64,000 bases of DNA from Corynebacterium humireducens NBRC 106098 = DSM 45392 (GCF_000819445.1 NZ_CP005286.1:2480001-2544000); one strand, 5' to 3'; shown: positions 8,395-17,590, counted from the first letter of the stretch. Notes: a model not told the origin generated them from the letters alone. Program-made: numbers and translations.

Positions 8395-9461
8395 CTCGCG
8401 GCCGCCACCGGCAGCGTCAACCCGAGCGTGACCAGCAGCACGGGCCAGAAACCACCGGAGAACCACTCGATGCCCAGGAGCGGGAACGCCAGCGAGAGCA
8501 TCGCCACGTGCCACAGGAAGATCGAGTAGGACCAGCGCCCCAGCGCCTGCATGAGCGGCGTGACCAGCCACCGGCCACCCCGCGCGCCGGGGTCGAGGGC
8601 CTCGGGGACGACGACCGCGAAGGCGAAGACCGTCCCCGCCACCACGCGACGGGCGAACTCCTCCGGCTCCGGGTGCGTCAGACCCACCGGCCCGAACCAC
8701 TCCTGGCCCGCGATCCACGCCGCCGCCAGGGCCACCCACCACCAGACCCAGCGCGCTCCCAGCGCCCGGCGGAACCAGCCGGGGACGCGCCCCTCCACCT
8801 CTGCGGCGAGCAGCCCCACCGCGAACCACGCCGCATACGCCGGCGGCCAGATCTGCCGGTTCGGGATGCCCGCCGCCGCGTCCGGGCCGGCCGCCACCCA
8901 GGGCAGGAAGGCCCAGCCCAGGGACAGCACCGCCAGGCCCAGGACCACGCCGATGCGGCCACTCCGGGGCAGCCGTCCGACGGTCAGGGCCAGCAGCGGC
9001 AGGGCCAGGTAGAAGGCCACCTCGACGCTCAGCGACCACAGGTGCGTGAGCCCCGGGGCCAGGCCGTCCACGAAGTACACCTGCGTGAGCGTGAGGTTCG
9101 CCACGACCTGCTCCCCCGACATGGTCGACGCCTCCGGCAGCAGCAGGATCACCGCCACCACGCAGCCCAGGTAGGCGGGGAGGATACGCCCGGCGCGGTT
9201 GAGGAGGTACCGGGTGATCGTCGGCAAGCTCCTGTCGGAGTGGTGCCCCCGCCACAGCAGGAACGCCGACAGGGCGAAGAACACGGGGACGAAGAAGTCG
9301 AAGCGGGCGAGCAGCGACCCCCACGGCGAACGCGGGTCGACGCCCGTCTGGAAGGCGACGTGGGTGAGAATCACACCGAGGGCCGCCACCGCACGCAGCC
9401 CTTCCAGCCCCGGCAGGTGCCGCGGTTTGTAGTATGTACGGGGAACAGGCGAGCCGGACAC
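8310..9461 (-). CDS. tmaT: TmaT-like acyltransferase-3 (trehalose monomycolate acetyltransferase)
   Basis: An OafA/acyltransferase-3 membrane protein of 383 residues with about ten predicted helices. The start at GTG 9461 is set by a perfect GGAGGT 6 bases upstream (9468-9473). The N-terminal signature R-H-L-P-G-L-E-G-L-R-A-V-A-A-L-G-V-I-L-T-H carries the family histidine, and F-F-V-P-V-F-F-A-L-S-A-F-L-L follows. In C. glutamicum the syntenic protein (NCgl2759) acetylates trehalose monomycolate, which helps MmpL export; the exporter gene is 10 kb away at 19256. Substrate is inferred from synteny. The 3' end overlaps aftD by 85 bp in antisense, and the start is divergent from the DUF3068 gene with 88 bp between. 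Confidence 0.82.
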   Translation of the reverse strand: MSGSPVPRTYYKPRHLPGLEGLRAVAALGVILTHVAFQTGVDPRSPWGSLLARFDFFVPVFFALSAFLLWRGHHSDRSLPTITRYLLNRAGRILPAYLGCVVAVILLLPEASTMSGEQVVANLTLTQVYFVDGLAPGLTHLWSLSVEVAFYLALPLLALTVGRLPRSGRIGVVLGLAVLSLGWAFLPWVAAGPDAAAGIPNRQIWPPAYAAWFAVGLLAAEVEGRVPGWFRRALGARWVWWWVALAAAWIAGQEWFGPVGLTHPEPEEFARRVVAGTVFAFAVVVPEALDPGARGGRWLVTPLMQALGRWSYSIFLWHVAMLSLAFPLLGIEWFSGGFWPVLLVTLGLTLPVAAASYVFLEEPGKRLVRAATSRSARAVESPA

Positions 9462-9549
9462 CGGTTCACCTCCCATTTTGTCCACCACCACCACCAGACC
9501 TCACGTCGATGGGTGTCTGCCGGTGATCTTAAACGAAGAGGGTGGGCCC

Positions 9550-10626
9550 GTGTCCGAGGCCTTTCTGCGACGAACCCCGATCCGGCTGCTGCTGCTCGCG
9601 CTGCTGCTGTTCGTCGTCGCCGGGGTGGTCCCGCCCTTCATCATCGGGCAGATGCGGCCGATCGAGATCGGCATGACGGAGGAGTTCCGCACCCGCCCCG
9701 CCGCCACCATGGTGCACGGCGTCCCCACCGCCGACGGCAGCCCGCCGCGGGACAACCAGCACCGCCCCGAGTGCCGCGACGTGCCCCTCACCGAGATGCC
9801 GCCCTCCTGCTTCCTGGTCGTCCGGGAGTCGCAGCACACCCTCACCCTGACCACCAGCAGCGCCCCCAAGAAGGGCGAGGTCAACGTGGACGCCATCACG
9901 CAGGTGCAGATCTCCGGCCGGGTCGCCAGCGAGATCCACGACTCCGTCCGCCTCGACCGCCGCTCCAGCTACCCGGTCTCCGACCCGGTGAGCCACCTGC
10001 GGCACTCCATGCCCGAGAGGCGCAGCGGAGTCGGCGAGGAGGACTTCGTGCGCGAGGGGCTCCAGTACTTCTTCCCCATGCCCACCTCCCGCCAGTCCTA
10101 CGCCTGGTACGACACCACCGCCCGCCGCCCCCTGTGGCTCGACTTCGTCGGGGAGACCGAACGAAACGGACTGGACACCTACGAGTTCCACCTCACCGAG
10201 ACTGCCCTCGACCTGAGCGGGCAGATGTCCTCCCTCCTCGAGATGCGCGACGACGAGCAGGCCGTCCTCGACGAGCTCGCCGCGAGCGGTGTCGGCACCC
10301 CCTGGTTCGCCATCCGCCGCACCGTGTGGGTGGAGCCGCAGTCCGGTACCATCGTCGACCTCCACCTCGAACCGCACGTCTACTTCGCCCCGGACGCCGC
10401 CACGGCGGAGGCCCGCGCCTTCGACCTCGACCCGGACCACACGATCTACCACTCCACCCTCGACTGGGACGACGAGACACTCGCCCGCGTGCACGACCGT
10501 GCGCAGGGGACCGTGCAGAAGCTGCGGGTCCTGCAGGTCTTCGCCGTACTCACCAAGGCCCTCGCGCTGGTGGTGGCGCTGGCCGGCGTCGTGCTGCTGC
10601 TGCGTGAACGCCGGGGACGCCCGTGA
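9550..10626 (+). CDS. DUF3068 envelope protein, NCgl2760/Rv0227c-like
   Basis: A 358-residue protein with an N-terminal membrane anchor (L-L-L-L-A-L-L-L-F-V-V-A-G-V-V, residues ~12-30), a large outer domain and a second helix near the C terminus (A-L-A-L-V-V-A-L-A-G-V-V-L-L-L). Upstream in-frame codons back to 9478 overlap the opposite gene, whereas GTG 9550 has AGAGGG upstream. In C. glutamicum the syntenic protein is required for lipomannan maturation and lipoarabinomannan synthesis. It shares the D-L-D-P-D-H-T-I-Y-H-S-T-L-D-W-D-D-E-T-L style C-terminal region expected of DUF3068. The next gene overlaps its stop by 4 bp, so the two are translationally coupled. Confidence 0.82.
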   Translation: MSEAFLRRTPIRLLLLALLLFVVAGVVPPFIIGQMRPIEIGMTEEFRTRPAATMVHGVPTADGSPPRDNQHRPECRDVPLTEMPPSCFLVVRESQHTLTLTTSSAPKKGEVNVDAITQVQISGRVASEIHDSVRLDRRSSYPVSDPVSHLRHSMPERRSGVGEEDFVREGLQYFFPMPTSRQSYAWYDTTARRPLWLDFVGETERNGLDTYEFHLTETALDLSGQMSSLLEMRDDEQAVLDELAASGVGTPWFAIRRTVWVEPQSGTIVDLHLEPHVYFAPDAATAEARAFDLDPDHTIYHSTLDWDDETLARVHDRAQGTVQKLRVLQVFAVLTKALALVVALAGVVLLLRERRGRP

Positions 10627-12107
10627 CACGGATCCGGTGGTCCCCCCTGTGGGCGGGGCTGCTGATCGTCGCCCTCCTGTGGCCGCTGGCCCTGCCCGGG
10701 GAACTGGCGCTGCGCGACATGCTCGTTCCCGACTCCCCCGCCCTGTCCGTCGGGGCGCTGGGCACGGGGGACCTCCCGGCCCGCAACGCCCCGCAGGACG
10801 GGTTCCTCGCCCTGGCGGGCACCGTGCTGCCCGCCTCGTGGGTCGCGCGTCTGATGCTCCTCGGCGCCGCGGTCGCCGGGGCCTGGGGCGCGGTGCTGCT
10901 GGCCCGCACCCGGCAGGCCGGGCAGGTGGCGACCCTCGCCGCCGTCACCCTCACCCTGTGGAACCCCGCCGTGGTGGAGCGGCTGCTGCAGGGCCACTGG
11001 TCACTCGTCATCGCCGCGTGGCTGCTGCCGCTCATCGCCGCCGCCGGTCTCACCGGACGCACGTACCTGCAGTGGGGGGCGGTGTGGGCCGCCTGCCTCA
11101 CCCCCACCGGCGGGCTGTTCGCCCTGTTCACGGCCCTGGCCACCGCCCGGGGCCGCCACCTGCCGACCGCCCTGCTCGGCCTCGTCTGCTGCCTGCCCTG
11201 GCTGGTCCCGGGGCTGCTGCTCGCCGGCGGGGAGACCGGCGCGGCCTCCGTCGCGGCATTCGCCCCGCGCGCCGAGGGCTGGCCCGGCGGGTCCGCCGGC
11301 GCGGTGGTCTCGGTGCTGGGGCTGGGCGGCATCTGGAACGCCGACGCCGTCCCCCAGTCCCGCACCCTCGGCTTCGCCCTGGTCGGGGTCGTCCTCTTCA
11401 TACTGCTGCTCACCCGAGTCCGGCACGTCCCGGTGCCGCTGCTCGTGCTCGCCGGCGTGGGGCTCGGCGGGGCGCTGCTGCCCGTTCTGCTCCCCACCCT
11501 CTGGACGGCCGCGCTGACCTCCCTGCCCGGCGCCGGTCTGCTGCGCGACGCCAGCAAGCTCACCCTCCTGGCGGTGCCCGCGTGGGTGGCCGCGGCGGCG
11601 TCGTTCCACCGCTGGACGGGCCTCCTCCTCGCCCTCGCCCTGCTGCAGGTCCCCGACGCCCCGCGCGCGCTCGCCCCGCTGGCCCCGCAGGAGATCCCCG
11701 TCGACGAGGCCCTCGTGGAGCGTGCGGCCGGGCGCGACGTCCTGCTCGTCGACGGCACCCCGCTCACCCTCCGCCCCGACGGCACGGTCATCGTCGAGCC
11801 CCTCACCAAGGTGCTGTCGACGGTGGAGTCCGGGGCCCTCGTCGTCGACGGGGTGCTGGTCGACCCGCCCTCCCCGCGGTGGACCGCCGCGATGTCCGCC
11901 TGGGAGGACCACGACCTCGGACGCCTCGCGGAGCTGGGGGTCGGCGTGGTCGTCGACGACGGTCAGATCACCGAGACCACCGCCCCGCCGCGGTCCCGCG
12001 CCCTCGGGCTCAGCCTGCTGGCGGTGTGGTTGACGGTCCCCCTGCTGGTGGCCGGTCTGCGTCTCCGACGAGGCCGTGCAGCAGCTCCTCGAAACGCGCA
12101 CCCGTGA
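10623..12107 (+). CDS. polytopic membrane protein, Rv0226c/NCgl2761-like
   Basis: A 494-residue protein beginning at a GTG that overlaps the upstream stop codon. The first ~360 residues are about ten hydrophobic helices, and the remainder is a soluble domain (A-L-A-P-L-A-P-Q-E-I-P-V-D-E-A-L onward) ending in one more helix and an Arg-rich tail. The architecture resembles GT-C glycosyltransferases, but I do not see a definite catalytic motif. By position (DUF3068 gene upstream, glycosyltransferase downstream) it matches the Rv0226c-type protein, whose function I do not know. Its last 98 bp overlap the convergent glycosyltransferase gene. Confidence 0.75.
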   Translation: MTRIRWSPLWAGLLIVALLWPLALPGELALRDMLVPDSPALSVGALGTGDLPARNAPQDGFLALAGTVLPASWVARLMLLGAAVAGAWGAVLLARTRQAGQVATLAAVTLTLWNPAVVERLLQGHWSLVIAAWLLPLIAAAGLTGRTYLQWGAVWAACLTPTGGLFALFTALATARGRHLPTALLGLVCCLPWLVPGLLLAGGETGAASVAAFAPRAEGWPGGSAGAVVSVLGLGGIWNADAVPQSRTLGFALVGVVLFILLLTRVRHVPVPLLVLAGVGLGGALLPVLLPTLWTAALTSLPGAGLLRDASKLTLLAVPAWVAAAASFHRWTGLLLALALLQVPDAPRALAPLAPQEIPVDEALVERAAGRDVLLVDGTPLTLRPDGTVIVEPLTKVLSTVESGALVVDGVLVDPPSPRWTAAMSAWEDHDLGRLAELGVGVVVDDGQITETTAPPRSRALGLSLLAVWLTVPLLVAGLRLRRGRAAAPRNAHP

Positions 12108-13170
12108 GCTCCCAGGAGTAGCCCGCCGCTCGCTCCCGGGCGGCGCTGCCGAGGCGGTGGGCGAGGGCGGCGTCGTCAAGCAGGCGGGTCGTGAGCACCG
12201 TCAGCGCGGAGGGCGTGTCCGCCAGCAGGCCGGTGACGCCGTCGACGATGGAGTCCCGCAGGCCACCGGCCGAGCGGTACCCGACCGTGGGCACCTCATG
12301 CTGCGCCGCCTCCATGACGGCCAGCCCCCACCCCTCCTTCCGGGAGGGCATGAGGTGGACGGCGGCGCGGGCCAGCAGGGCGTGCTTGTAGTCCTCGGTG
12401 ACCTGGCCGTGGAAGACGACCCGGTCCGCCACGCCCCGCTTCCGGGCGTGCTCGTGCAGCTCATCGGCCCACCAGCCGGAACCGATGACGTCGAGCACCA
12501 GCTCCCGGTCCCGCAGCGCCGCGACGACGTCGATGGCGTGCTCCAGCTGCTTGTGCGGCACCAGGCGGCTGAGGGTCACCAGATAGGTCGTGCCCTCCGC
12601 GCTGCGCAGCTGCGGGACGTTCGCGGGGATCGGGTCGACCCCGTTGCCGATGATCGTGATGTCCTCCGCACTGACCCCCAGCCCCACCAGCTCATCGCGG
12701 GAGTTCTGCGACACCGTCACGTACGGCGCACCCCGGTACACGCGCGGCGCGACCTGCGACTCCAGGAACCACCCCACCCGCGACAACACGCGGCCCACGA
12801 CCGGCCACTGCTCACGATGGCAGTGGTGGGTGAGCAGCACGGTGGGCACCCCCGCGACCAGCCGCGCGAAGAAGGGGATGCCGTTCTGCGTGTCCACCAC
12901 GACGTCGATGTCCCCCAGCGTGCCCAGGCCCGCCCGCCCCAGCAGGATCCCGTACCACGCCCGCGGGTACACGCTGAACTTGCCGCCGCTGCGTGAGTAC
13001 CGCACCCCGTCGCGGTGGCTGCGGCGTGGCGCATCCGTGTGCCCGGCCGTGCGGTACACCACCTCATGGCCCTGCCGCGCCAGATACTCACCGACGCGCT
13101 CCAGGTAGCGCTCCGACCCCCCTCCCTGCGGGTGGGTCGAATCGCGCCAGCACAACAGCAGAATCTTCAT
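12010..13170 (-). CDS. GT4-family glycosyltransferase, Rv0225-like
   Basis: A 386-residue GT-B glycosyltransferase. The ATG at 13170 begins M-K-I-L-L-L-C-W-R-D, followed by the Gly-rich P-Q-G-G-G-S-E-R-Y-L acceptor loop typical of GT4. The C-terminal nucleotide-sugar domain shows S-R-L-V-P-H-K-Q, H-L-M-P-S-R-K-E-G-W-G-L-A-V-M-E-A-A-Q-H-E-V-P-T-V-G-Y and the E-x7-E pair. No signal peptide, so it works at the cytoplasmic face. It likely builds an envelope glycan or glycolipid; the sugar cannot be predicted. Its 3' end overlaps the upstream membrane-protein gene by 98 bp, and its start is only 21 bp from the divergent methyltransferase gene. Confidence 0.85.
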   Translation of the reverse strand: MKILLLCWRDSTHPQGGGSERYLERVGEYLARQGHEVVYRTAGHTDAPRRSHRDGVRYSRSGGKFSVYPRAWYGILLGRAGLGTLGDIDVVVDTQNGIPFFARLVAGVPTVLLTHHCHREQWPVVGRVLSRVGWFLESQVAPRVYRGAPYVTVSQNSRDELVGLGVSAEDITIIGNGVDPIPANVPQLRSAEGTTYLVTLSRLVPHKQLEHAIDVVAALRDRELVLDVIGSGWWADELHEHARKRGVADRVVFHGQVTEDYKHALLARAAVHLMPSRKEGWGLAVMEAAQHEVPTVGYRSAGGLRDSIVDGVTGLLADTPSALTVLTTRLLDDAALAHRLGSAARERAAGYSWELTGARFEELLHGLVGDADRPPAGGPSTTPPAG

Positions 13171-13191
13171 GGTCCCGACTAGCCTACAGGT
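13171..13191. promoter_or_regulatory. 21-bp divergent promoter with overlapping -10 boxes
   Basis: TAGCCT (13180-13185, plus strand) lies 6 bases before the GTG of the methyltransferase. TAGGCT on the minus strand (13186-13181) lies 10 bases before the ATG of the glycosyltransferase. The two -10 boxes overlap, so the polymerases would compete and the -35 regions lie inside the opposite coding sequence. Inferred from sequence only. Confidence 0.5.
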
Positions 13192-13950
13192 GTGTTCCCC
13201 CGCACCCGCCGCTTCTCGACGCTCCCCCGCTCCTGGTCCCTCCTCCGCGCCATCCGCCACGAGCAGACCCGCCCGGAGCTGTTCTACCGCCCCCTCGCCG
13301 AGGACACCGCCGGGCTGCTCGAGGCCCTGCTTCTCGACGCCCGCGGCACCCCCCTCTCCGGCACCTCCGTCCTCGACGTCGGCGGCGGACCCGGCTACTT
13401 CGCCGCCGCCTTCGCGGACCGCGGCGCCTGGTACGTGCCCGTCGAACCCGACGTCGGCGAGATGGCGGCCGCCGGCATCAGCGTCCCCGGCTCCGTGCGT
13501 GGCGACGGCCAGGCGCTCCCCTTCCGCACCGGCCGGTTCGACGTGGTCTACTCCTCCAACGTCGCCGAGCACGTCCCCGCCCCGTGGACCATGGCCGACG
13601 AGATGCTGCGCGTCACCCGCCCCGGCGGGCTCATGGTGCTCAGCTACACCCTGTGGCTCGGACCCTTCGGCGGCCACGAGACCGGCCTGTGGGAGCACTA
13701 CGTCGGTGGGGAGTTCGCGCGGCGTCGCTACGAGAGGCGCCACGGGCACCCGCCGAAGAACGTCTGGGGCGAGTCGCTGTTCAACGTGTCCTGCGCCGCC
13801 GGTCTGCGCTGGGCCTCCGCGGTGGAGGGTGCCGACCTGCTCCTGGCCTTCCCCCGCTACCACCCCTCGTGGGCGTGGTGGATGGTGCGGGTGCCGCTGC
13901 TGCGGGAGTTCCTCGTGTCGAACCTGGTGGTCGTGCTGCGGAAGCACTGA
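13192..13950 (+). CDS. class I SAM-dependent methyltransferase, Rv0224c-like
   Basis: A 252-residue cytosolic methyltransferase with a Rossmann-type SAM-binding motif V-L-D-V-G-G-G-P-G-Y-F (about residues 61-71), a following acidic residue in V-P-V-E-P-D, and motif V-V-Y-S-S-N-V-A-E-H-V-P. The C-terminal third (F-A-R-R-R-Y-E-R-R-H-G-H-P-P-K-N) is typical of the Rv0224c group. Rv0224c lies beside Rv0225 in M. tuberculosis, as here. The substrate is unknown; a lipid or glycan of the envelope is plausible from context. Translation starts at a GTG right after a -10 box, so the mRNA is probably leaderless. Confidence 0.82.
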   Translation: MFPRTRRFSTLPRSWSLLRAIRHEQTRPELFYRPLAEDTAGLLEALLLDARGTPLSGTSVLDVGGGPGYFAAAFADRGAWYVPVEPDVGEMAAAGISVPGSVRGDGQALPFRTGRFDVVYSSNVAEHVPAPWTMADEMLRVTRPGGLMVLSYTLWLGPFGGHETGLWEHYVGGEFARRRYERRHGHPPKNVWGESLFNVSCAAGLRWASAVEGADLLLAFPRYHPSWAWWMVRVPLLREFLVSNLVVVLRKH

Positions 13951-14024
13951 CGGCGTTCCCCTTCCCCCCTCTTCCCTGACGTCGAGATCACATCGTCGAG
14001 AGGAGTCCCGCGGGGGTCCCGCAC

Positions 14025-14049
14025 GTTCGAGAGGACTCTCCTCTCGAAC
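14025..14049. repeat. perfect inverted repeat, 11-bp arms
   Basis: GTTCGAGAGGA (14025-14035) and TCCTCTCGAAC (14039-14049) are exact reverse complements around CTC. TCGAGAGGA also occurs at 13995-14003. It lies between the methyltransferase stop and the pck terminator and has no T-run, so it is not a typical terminator. It could be an RNA hairpin ending the methyltransferase mRNA or a protein-binding site. Confidence 0.6.
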
Positions 14050-14083
14050 ATCCTCTCTCGGACTTACGGTGCGACCGGGGCAG

Positions 14084-14127
14084 AAAAAATCCCACCCCCC
14101 AGGGACTGAGTCAACCTGGAGGGTGGA
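14084..14127 (-). terminator. rho-independent terminator of pck
   Basis: On the minus strand CCACCCTCCAGG pairs with CCTGGGGGGTGG (12 bp with one G-T pair), followed by ATTTTTT (plus-strand A run at 14084-14089). It lies 20 bp past the pck stop. Confidence 0.88.
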
Positions 14128-14146
14128 AGTTCTGAGGGGAGACGAA

Positions 14147-15976
14147 CTAGTTCTTGTTCGCCTCGATGCGCTCCTTGAGCTTGCCCAGCTGCTCGTGGAC
14201 CTCGTTCGGGACACGCGGGCCGAGGAATGCCAGGTACTCCTCGTTGTCGGCGACGTCGCGCTCCCAGTCTGCGGCCGGCGCAGTCAGGGCCTCCTTGACG
14301 TCCTCGAGCGGGGTGTCCAGGCCGGTCAGGTCGAGGTCCTCGGCGCGGGCGGTGTGGCCCACGACGGTCTCCTCGGCGTCGACCTTGCCCTCGATGCGGT
14401 CAATGATCCACTTCAGGACACGGGAGTTGTCACCGAAGCCCGGCCACAGGAAGCGGCCGTCCTCGCCACGGCGGAACCAGTTGACCAGGAAGATGGCCGG
14501 CATACGGTCGCCGCCCTTCTTGCCCATGTCGATCCAGTGCTGCAGGTAGTCACCGGCGTTGTAGCCCATGAACGGCAGCATGGCCATCGGGTCGTGGCGC
14601 AGGGAGCCGACCTTCGCCTCAGCGGATGCGGCGGTCTGGCCGGAGGCCAGGGTCGCACCGATGAAGGTGCCGTGCTCCCAGTCGTAGGACTGGGTGACCA
14701 GCGGGACGGTGTCGGCACGACGGCCACCGAAGAGGATGGCGTCGATCTTGACGCCCTTCGGGTCGTTGAACTCCGGTGCGGCGACCGGGCACTGCTCGAT
14801 GGCCACGCAGTAGCGGGAGTTCGGGTGTGCGGCGTTGGTGCCGGACTCCGGGGTCCAGTCGTTGCCCAGCCAGTCGATGAGGTGCTCCGGCTTCTCGCCG
14901 TCCATGCCCTCCCACCAGACGTCACCGTCGTCGGTCAGTGCGACGTTGGTGAACAGGGTGTTGCCCGGCTCCATGGTCTCCATGGCGATCGGGTTGGAGG
15001 CGTAGTTGGTGCCCGGTGCGACGCCGAAGAAGCCGTTCTCCGGGTTGACGGCGTAGAGGCCGTCCTCGCGCAGCTTGAGCCAGGCGATGTCGTCGCCGAC
15101 GACCTCGGCGGTCCAGCCCTCGATGGTCGGGGTGATCATGGCGAGGTTGGTCTTGCCGCAGGCGGACGGGAAAGCTGCCGCGATGTGGTAGCTCTTGCCC
15201 TCCGGGGAGTTGAGCTTCAGGATGAGCATGTGCTCAGCCATCCAGCCCTCCTCCTTGGCCATGACGGAGGCGATGCGCAGGGCGTAGCACTTCTTGGCCA
15301 GGATGGCGTTGCCGCCGTAACCGGAGCCGTAGGACCAGATCTCCTTGGTCTCCGGGAACTGGGTGATGTACTTGGTGTCGTTGCACGGCCAGATGACGTC
15401 CTCCTGGCCCGGCTCCAGCGGGGCGCCGACGGAGTGGAGTGCGCGGACGAAATCGCCGTCGGTGCCGATCTTCTCGAGCGCCTCGGAGCCCATACGGGTC
15501 ATGATGCGCATGGAGAGGACGACGTAGGCGGAGTCGGTGAGCTGGACACCGAGCTTCGGCTCCGGGTCGGTGATCGGGCCCATGCAGAACGGCACGACGT
15601 ACATGGTGCGGCCCTTCATGGAGCCGCGGTATACCTCGGTCATCTCCTTCTTCATCTCGACCGGGTCCGCCCAGTTGTTGGTCGGGCCGGCGTCCTCCTC
15701 CTTCTCGGAGCAGATGAAGGTGCGGGACTCGACGCGGGCGACATCGTCCGGGTTGGAGCGGGCCAGGAAGCTGTTCGGGCGCTTCTCCTCGTTGAGGCGG
15801 ATGAAGGTGCCTGCCTCCACGAGCTCGGCGGAGAGGCGGTCCCACTCCTCCTGGGAGCCGTCGGCGAAGACGACCTTCTCCGGCTGCATCAGCTCCACTG
15901 CCTCGGCGATCCAGGTGAGGAGCTTCTCGTTATCGGTCGGTGCGGGGCCGACGAGGCCCTTGATGGCAGTGGTCAT
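14147..15976 (-). CDS. pck: phosphoenolpyruvate carboxykinase (GTP)
   Basis: Converts oxaloacetate and GTP to phosphoenolpyruvate and CO2, the entry to gluconeogenesis. The 609-residue length matches the GTP-dependent class. Seen: [10 protein letters not shown] (P-loop and active-site Cys), G-D-D-I-A-W, the [12 protein letters not shown] motif of the GTP class, and [24 protein letters not shown] stands 5 bases before the ATG. It is a monocistronic unit with its own terminator and promoter. Codon use is noticeably more biased than its neighbours, in keeping with high expression. Confidence 0.97.
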   Translation of the reverse strand: MTTAIKGLVGPAPTDNEKLLTWIAEAVELMQPEKVVFADGSQEEWDRLSAELVEAGTFIRLNEEKRPNSFLARSNPDDVARVESRTFICSEKEEDAGPTNNWADPVEMKKEMTEVYRGSMKGRTMYVVPFCMGPITDPEPKLGVQLTDSAYVVLSMRIMTRMGSEALEKIGTDGDFVRALHSVGAPLEPGQEDVIWPCNDTKYITQFPETKEIWSYGSGYGGNAILAKKCYALRIASVMAKEEGWMAEHMLILKLNSPEGKSYHIAAAFPSACGKTNLAMITPTIEGWTAEVVGDDIAWLKLREDGLYAVNPENGFFGVAPGTNYASNPIAMETMEPGNTLFTNVALTDDGDVWWEGMDGEKPEHLIDWLGNDWTPESGTNAAHPNSRYCVAIEQCPVAAPEFNDPKGVKIDAILFGGRRADTVPLVTQSYDWEHGTFIGATLASGQTAASAEAKVGSLRHDPMAMLPFMGYNAGDYLQHWIDMGKKGGDRMPAIFLVNWFRRGEDGRFLWPGFGDNSRVLKWIIDRIEGKVDAEETVVGHTARAEDLDLTGLDTPLEDVKEALTAPAADWERDVADNEEYLAFLGPRVPNEVHEQLGKLKERIEANKN

Positions 15977-15984
15977 GTGTTCTC

Positions 15985-16049
15985 CTGACGTTTGCGGCAG
16001 TTCTCTCTATACAGGGTATCCATTAAATCGCGGTTGTGACGGTCTCACA
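15985..16049 (-). promoter_or_regulatory. pck promoter region with a GlxR-like near-palindrome
   Basis: Reading toward pck there is a TGTATAGA extended -10 about 30 bases from the ATG, then AGGAG just before the start. Upstream lies TGTGA-CGGTC-TCACA (16035-16049). It resembles the cAMP-dependent GlxR site TGTGA-N6-TCACA but the spacer is 5, one base short, so binding is uncertain. Confidence 0.4.
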
Positions 16050-16087
16050 GGACATGAGGTACGGGTCACAGGTCATATCCAGCGGGT

Positions 16088-16465
16088 TTATCCGCCGTCG
16101 ATCCGCCGCCACCGTGCCTTTTCCCCGGAAATGCCCTGGTTGGAGGCCACACTTTCGGGGGTGACCATACCGGCTAAACCCCACGCCAGGGGCCCCTCTG
16201 ACTGAGGTTTCACAGGTTCCGGGACCGCCAGACCCCAGGCCGCGCGGTGCGGGTCTGTAGTCCAGATGTCATAGCGTCCGTCGGCGTGGACCGAGGAGAT
16301 GTGGTCGATGACGCCGTCGCCGTCGAGGTCGGCGTACACCGTGGTGCCGTCTCCGTCGGCGAGCGTGACGGAGTCACCGGGGTCGCCGTCGAGCAGGTGG
16401 TGCTCACCACCCAGGTCCAGGCGGAGTGCCCCGCCCCCGTCGAGCCCCTCAAGTCCGTGGAACAT
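16088..16465 (-). CDS. DUF6802-like small protein with a Ca-binding-type repeat
   Basis: A 125-residue protein with no signal peptide. Its core contains [25 protein letters not shown], which resembles the D-x-D-x-D-G calcium loops of dockerin and EF-hand proteins. Similar small proteins are common in corynebacteria and are annotated as a DUF (DUF6802, from memory). Its ATG directly follows the stop of the 374-residue gene upstream, so the two form one operon. Binding of calcium is an inference from the loop; the function is unknown. Confidence 0.65.
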   Translation of the reverse strand: MFHGLEGLDGGGALRLDLGGEHHLLDGDPGDSVTLADGDGTTVYADLDGDGVIDHISSVHADGRYDIWTTDPHRAAWGLAVPEPVKPQSEGPLAWGLAGMVTPESVASNQGISGEKARWRRIDGG

Positions 16466-17590
16466 CTACGTCTCCTTCGCCAGTTGCCGTCGCAGCCACG
16501 TCGCCTCCGCGGGTGGGGTCCGCAGGAGGCGGGCGGTCTCCTGCCGGAGCCACGCCCGCCGTGCTTCCCGACGCCCCGTCCGCCACCGCAGCCCACCCGC
16601 GACCAGCCCCGCGACCGTCCCCGCCAGGAGCCCGGGCACCGGTCCGAGGAACCACGCGGCGCGCCCGAGCGTGAGGGCGGCCGCAGCCGCCAGGAACAGC
16701 GCCTGGGCGAGCACCTCCCACATCGCGGGAGGTCGGGCGGGGACCAGTCCGTGGCGCCGCGCGAGGGCGGGCAGCTCGGCGTGGGAGGCGGCGTCGATGA
16801 GCAGGCGGCGGCGACGTTCCAGCTGTTCGGCGGCACGCAGCCAGGCGCCGGGGCGGGGCGGCGGCAGCGCGGCGGGCAGGGTGAGCGCATGGCGGACGGC
16901 GTCCACGGGCGGCTGCCCCGGACGTACGACCGTGCCGGGGACGTCGGCAGGCAGGGGCGCGGTGGAGACGAGCCGCCCGGCGCGGTGGGCGGCGTCCCGG
17001 AGGGTGGGGTGGTCGGCGGTGGTCCAGCCGCCCGCGGGGGCGACGGCGAGGACGGCGTCGACGTGCGGGTCCGCCGCGACGATCTCCATGCCGGGCAGGT
17101 CCACGTCCCCAGGGTCGGGTCCGATGACCGCGACCCGCGGGCGGGTGCCGGCCACCACGGGCCGTCCCGCGATGGCGAGCAGTTCACGGGCCACGGAGGG
17201 GTGGCGGGCAGCCAGGGCGTGGAGCTCGCCGGCGAGGAGGCGGGTACGGACGTCGAGAAGCGGGACCTCGGGGAGCTCCGCGGGGAGCGCGGGCACGACG
17301 AGGAAGTGCTGCGGTCCGGCGGCCAGCCGCGCGCGGACGGCCGCGGGCAGCGGGCCGGGGTGGAGAAGCAGGACGACGTCGACGGCCGTGGTGGTCACCG
17401 GCCAGCGGACGGTGACCGCACGCACGGGCCAGTCGGGCAGCGGCACCGGGCCGTCGAGGGTGCAGGCCCCGAGGCGCGGCGGGCCGGTCAGTTCGAGGAG
17501 CACCCGGCGCAGGGCGAGGCCGGCAGGGCAGCCGAAGTCACGCGCGTGCGCCCAGTCAGCCGCGCGGATGAACATGTCGGGCGTGTCCAC
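16466..17590 (-). CDS. unrecognised 374-residue protein with C-terminal membrane hairpin
   Basis: I do not recognise this protein. It starts at a GTG (17590) with GGGAGGG close upstream. Residues 1-290 are mostly soluble, Ala/Pro/Arg-rich, with alternating beta-alpha stretches ([20 protein letters not shown]). Two hydrophobic helices follow at about 297-345 and a basic tail ends the chain. No catalytic motif is evident. It is divergent from trmB and precedes the DUF6802-like gene without a gap. Base and codon use match the neighbours, so it is probably a resident lineage-specific gene. Confidence 0.7.
   Translation of the reverse strand: MDTPDMFIRAADWAHARDFGCPAGLALRRVLLELTGPPRLGACTLDGPVPLPDWPVRAVTVRWPVTTTAVDVVLLLHPGPLPAAVRARLAAGPQHFLVVPALPAELPEVPLLDVRTRLLAGELHALAARHPSVARELLAIAGRPVVAGTRPRVAVIGPDPGDVDLPGMEIVAADPHVDAVLAVAPAGGWTTADHPTLRDAAHRAGRLVSTAPLPADVPGTVVRPGQPPVDAVRHALTLPAALPPPRPGAWLRAAEQLERRRRLLIDAASHAELPALARRHGLVPARPPAMWEVLAQALFLAAAAALTLGRAAWFLGPVPGLLAGTVAGLVAGGLRWRTGRREARRAWLRQETARLLRTPPAEATWLRRQLAKET

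Noticed and set aside
5101..9324. A 1407-codon open frame on the minus strand opposite aftD
   Set aside because: It is antisense to the clearly coding aftD, has no motif, and runs into the tmaT frame on the same strand without a Shine-Dalgarno.
16035..16049. A GlxR (cAMP-receptor-type) site at pck
   Set aside because: Recorded only as a near-match: the half-sites are perfect, but the spacer is 5 rather than 6 bases.
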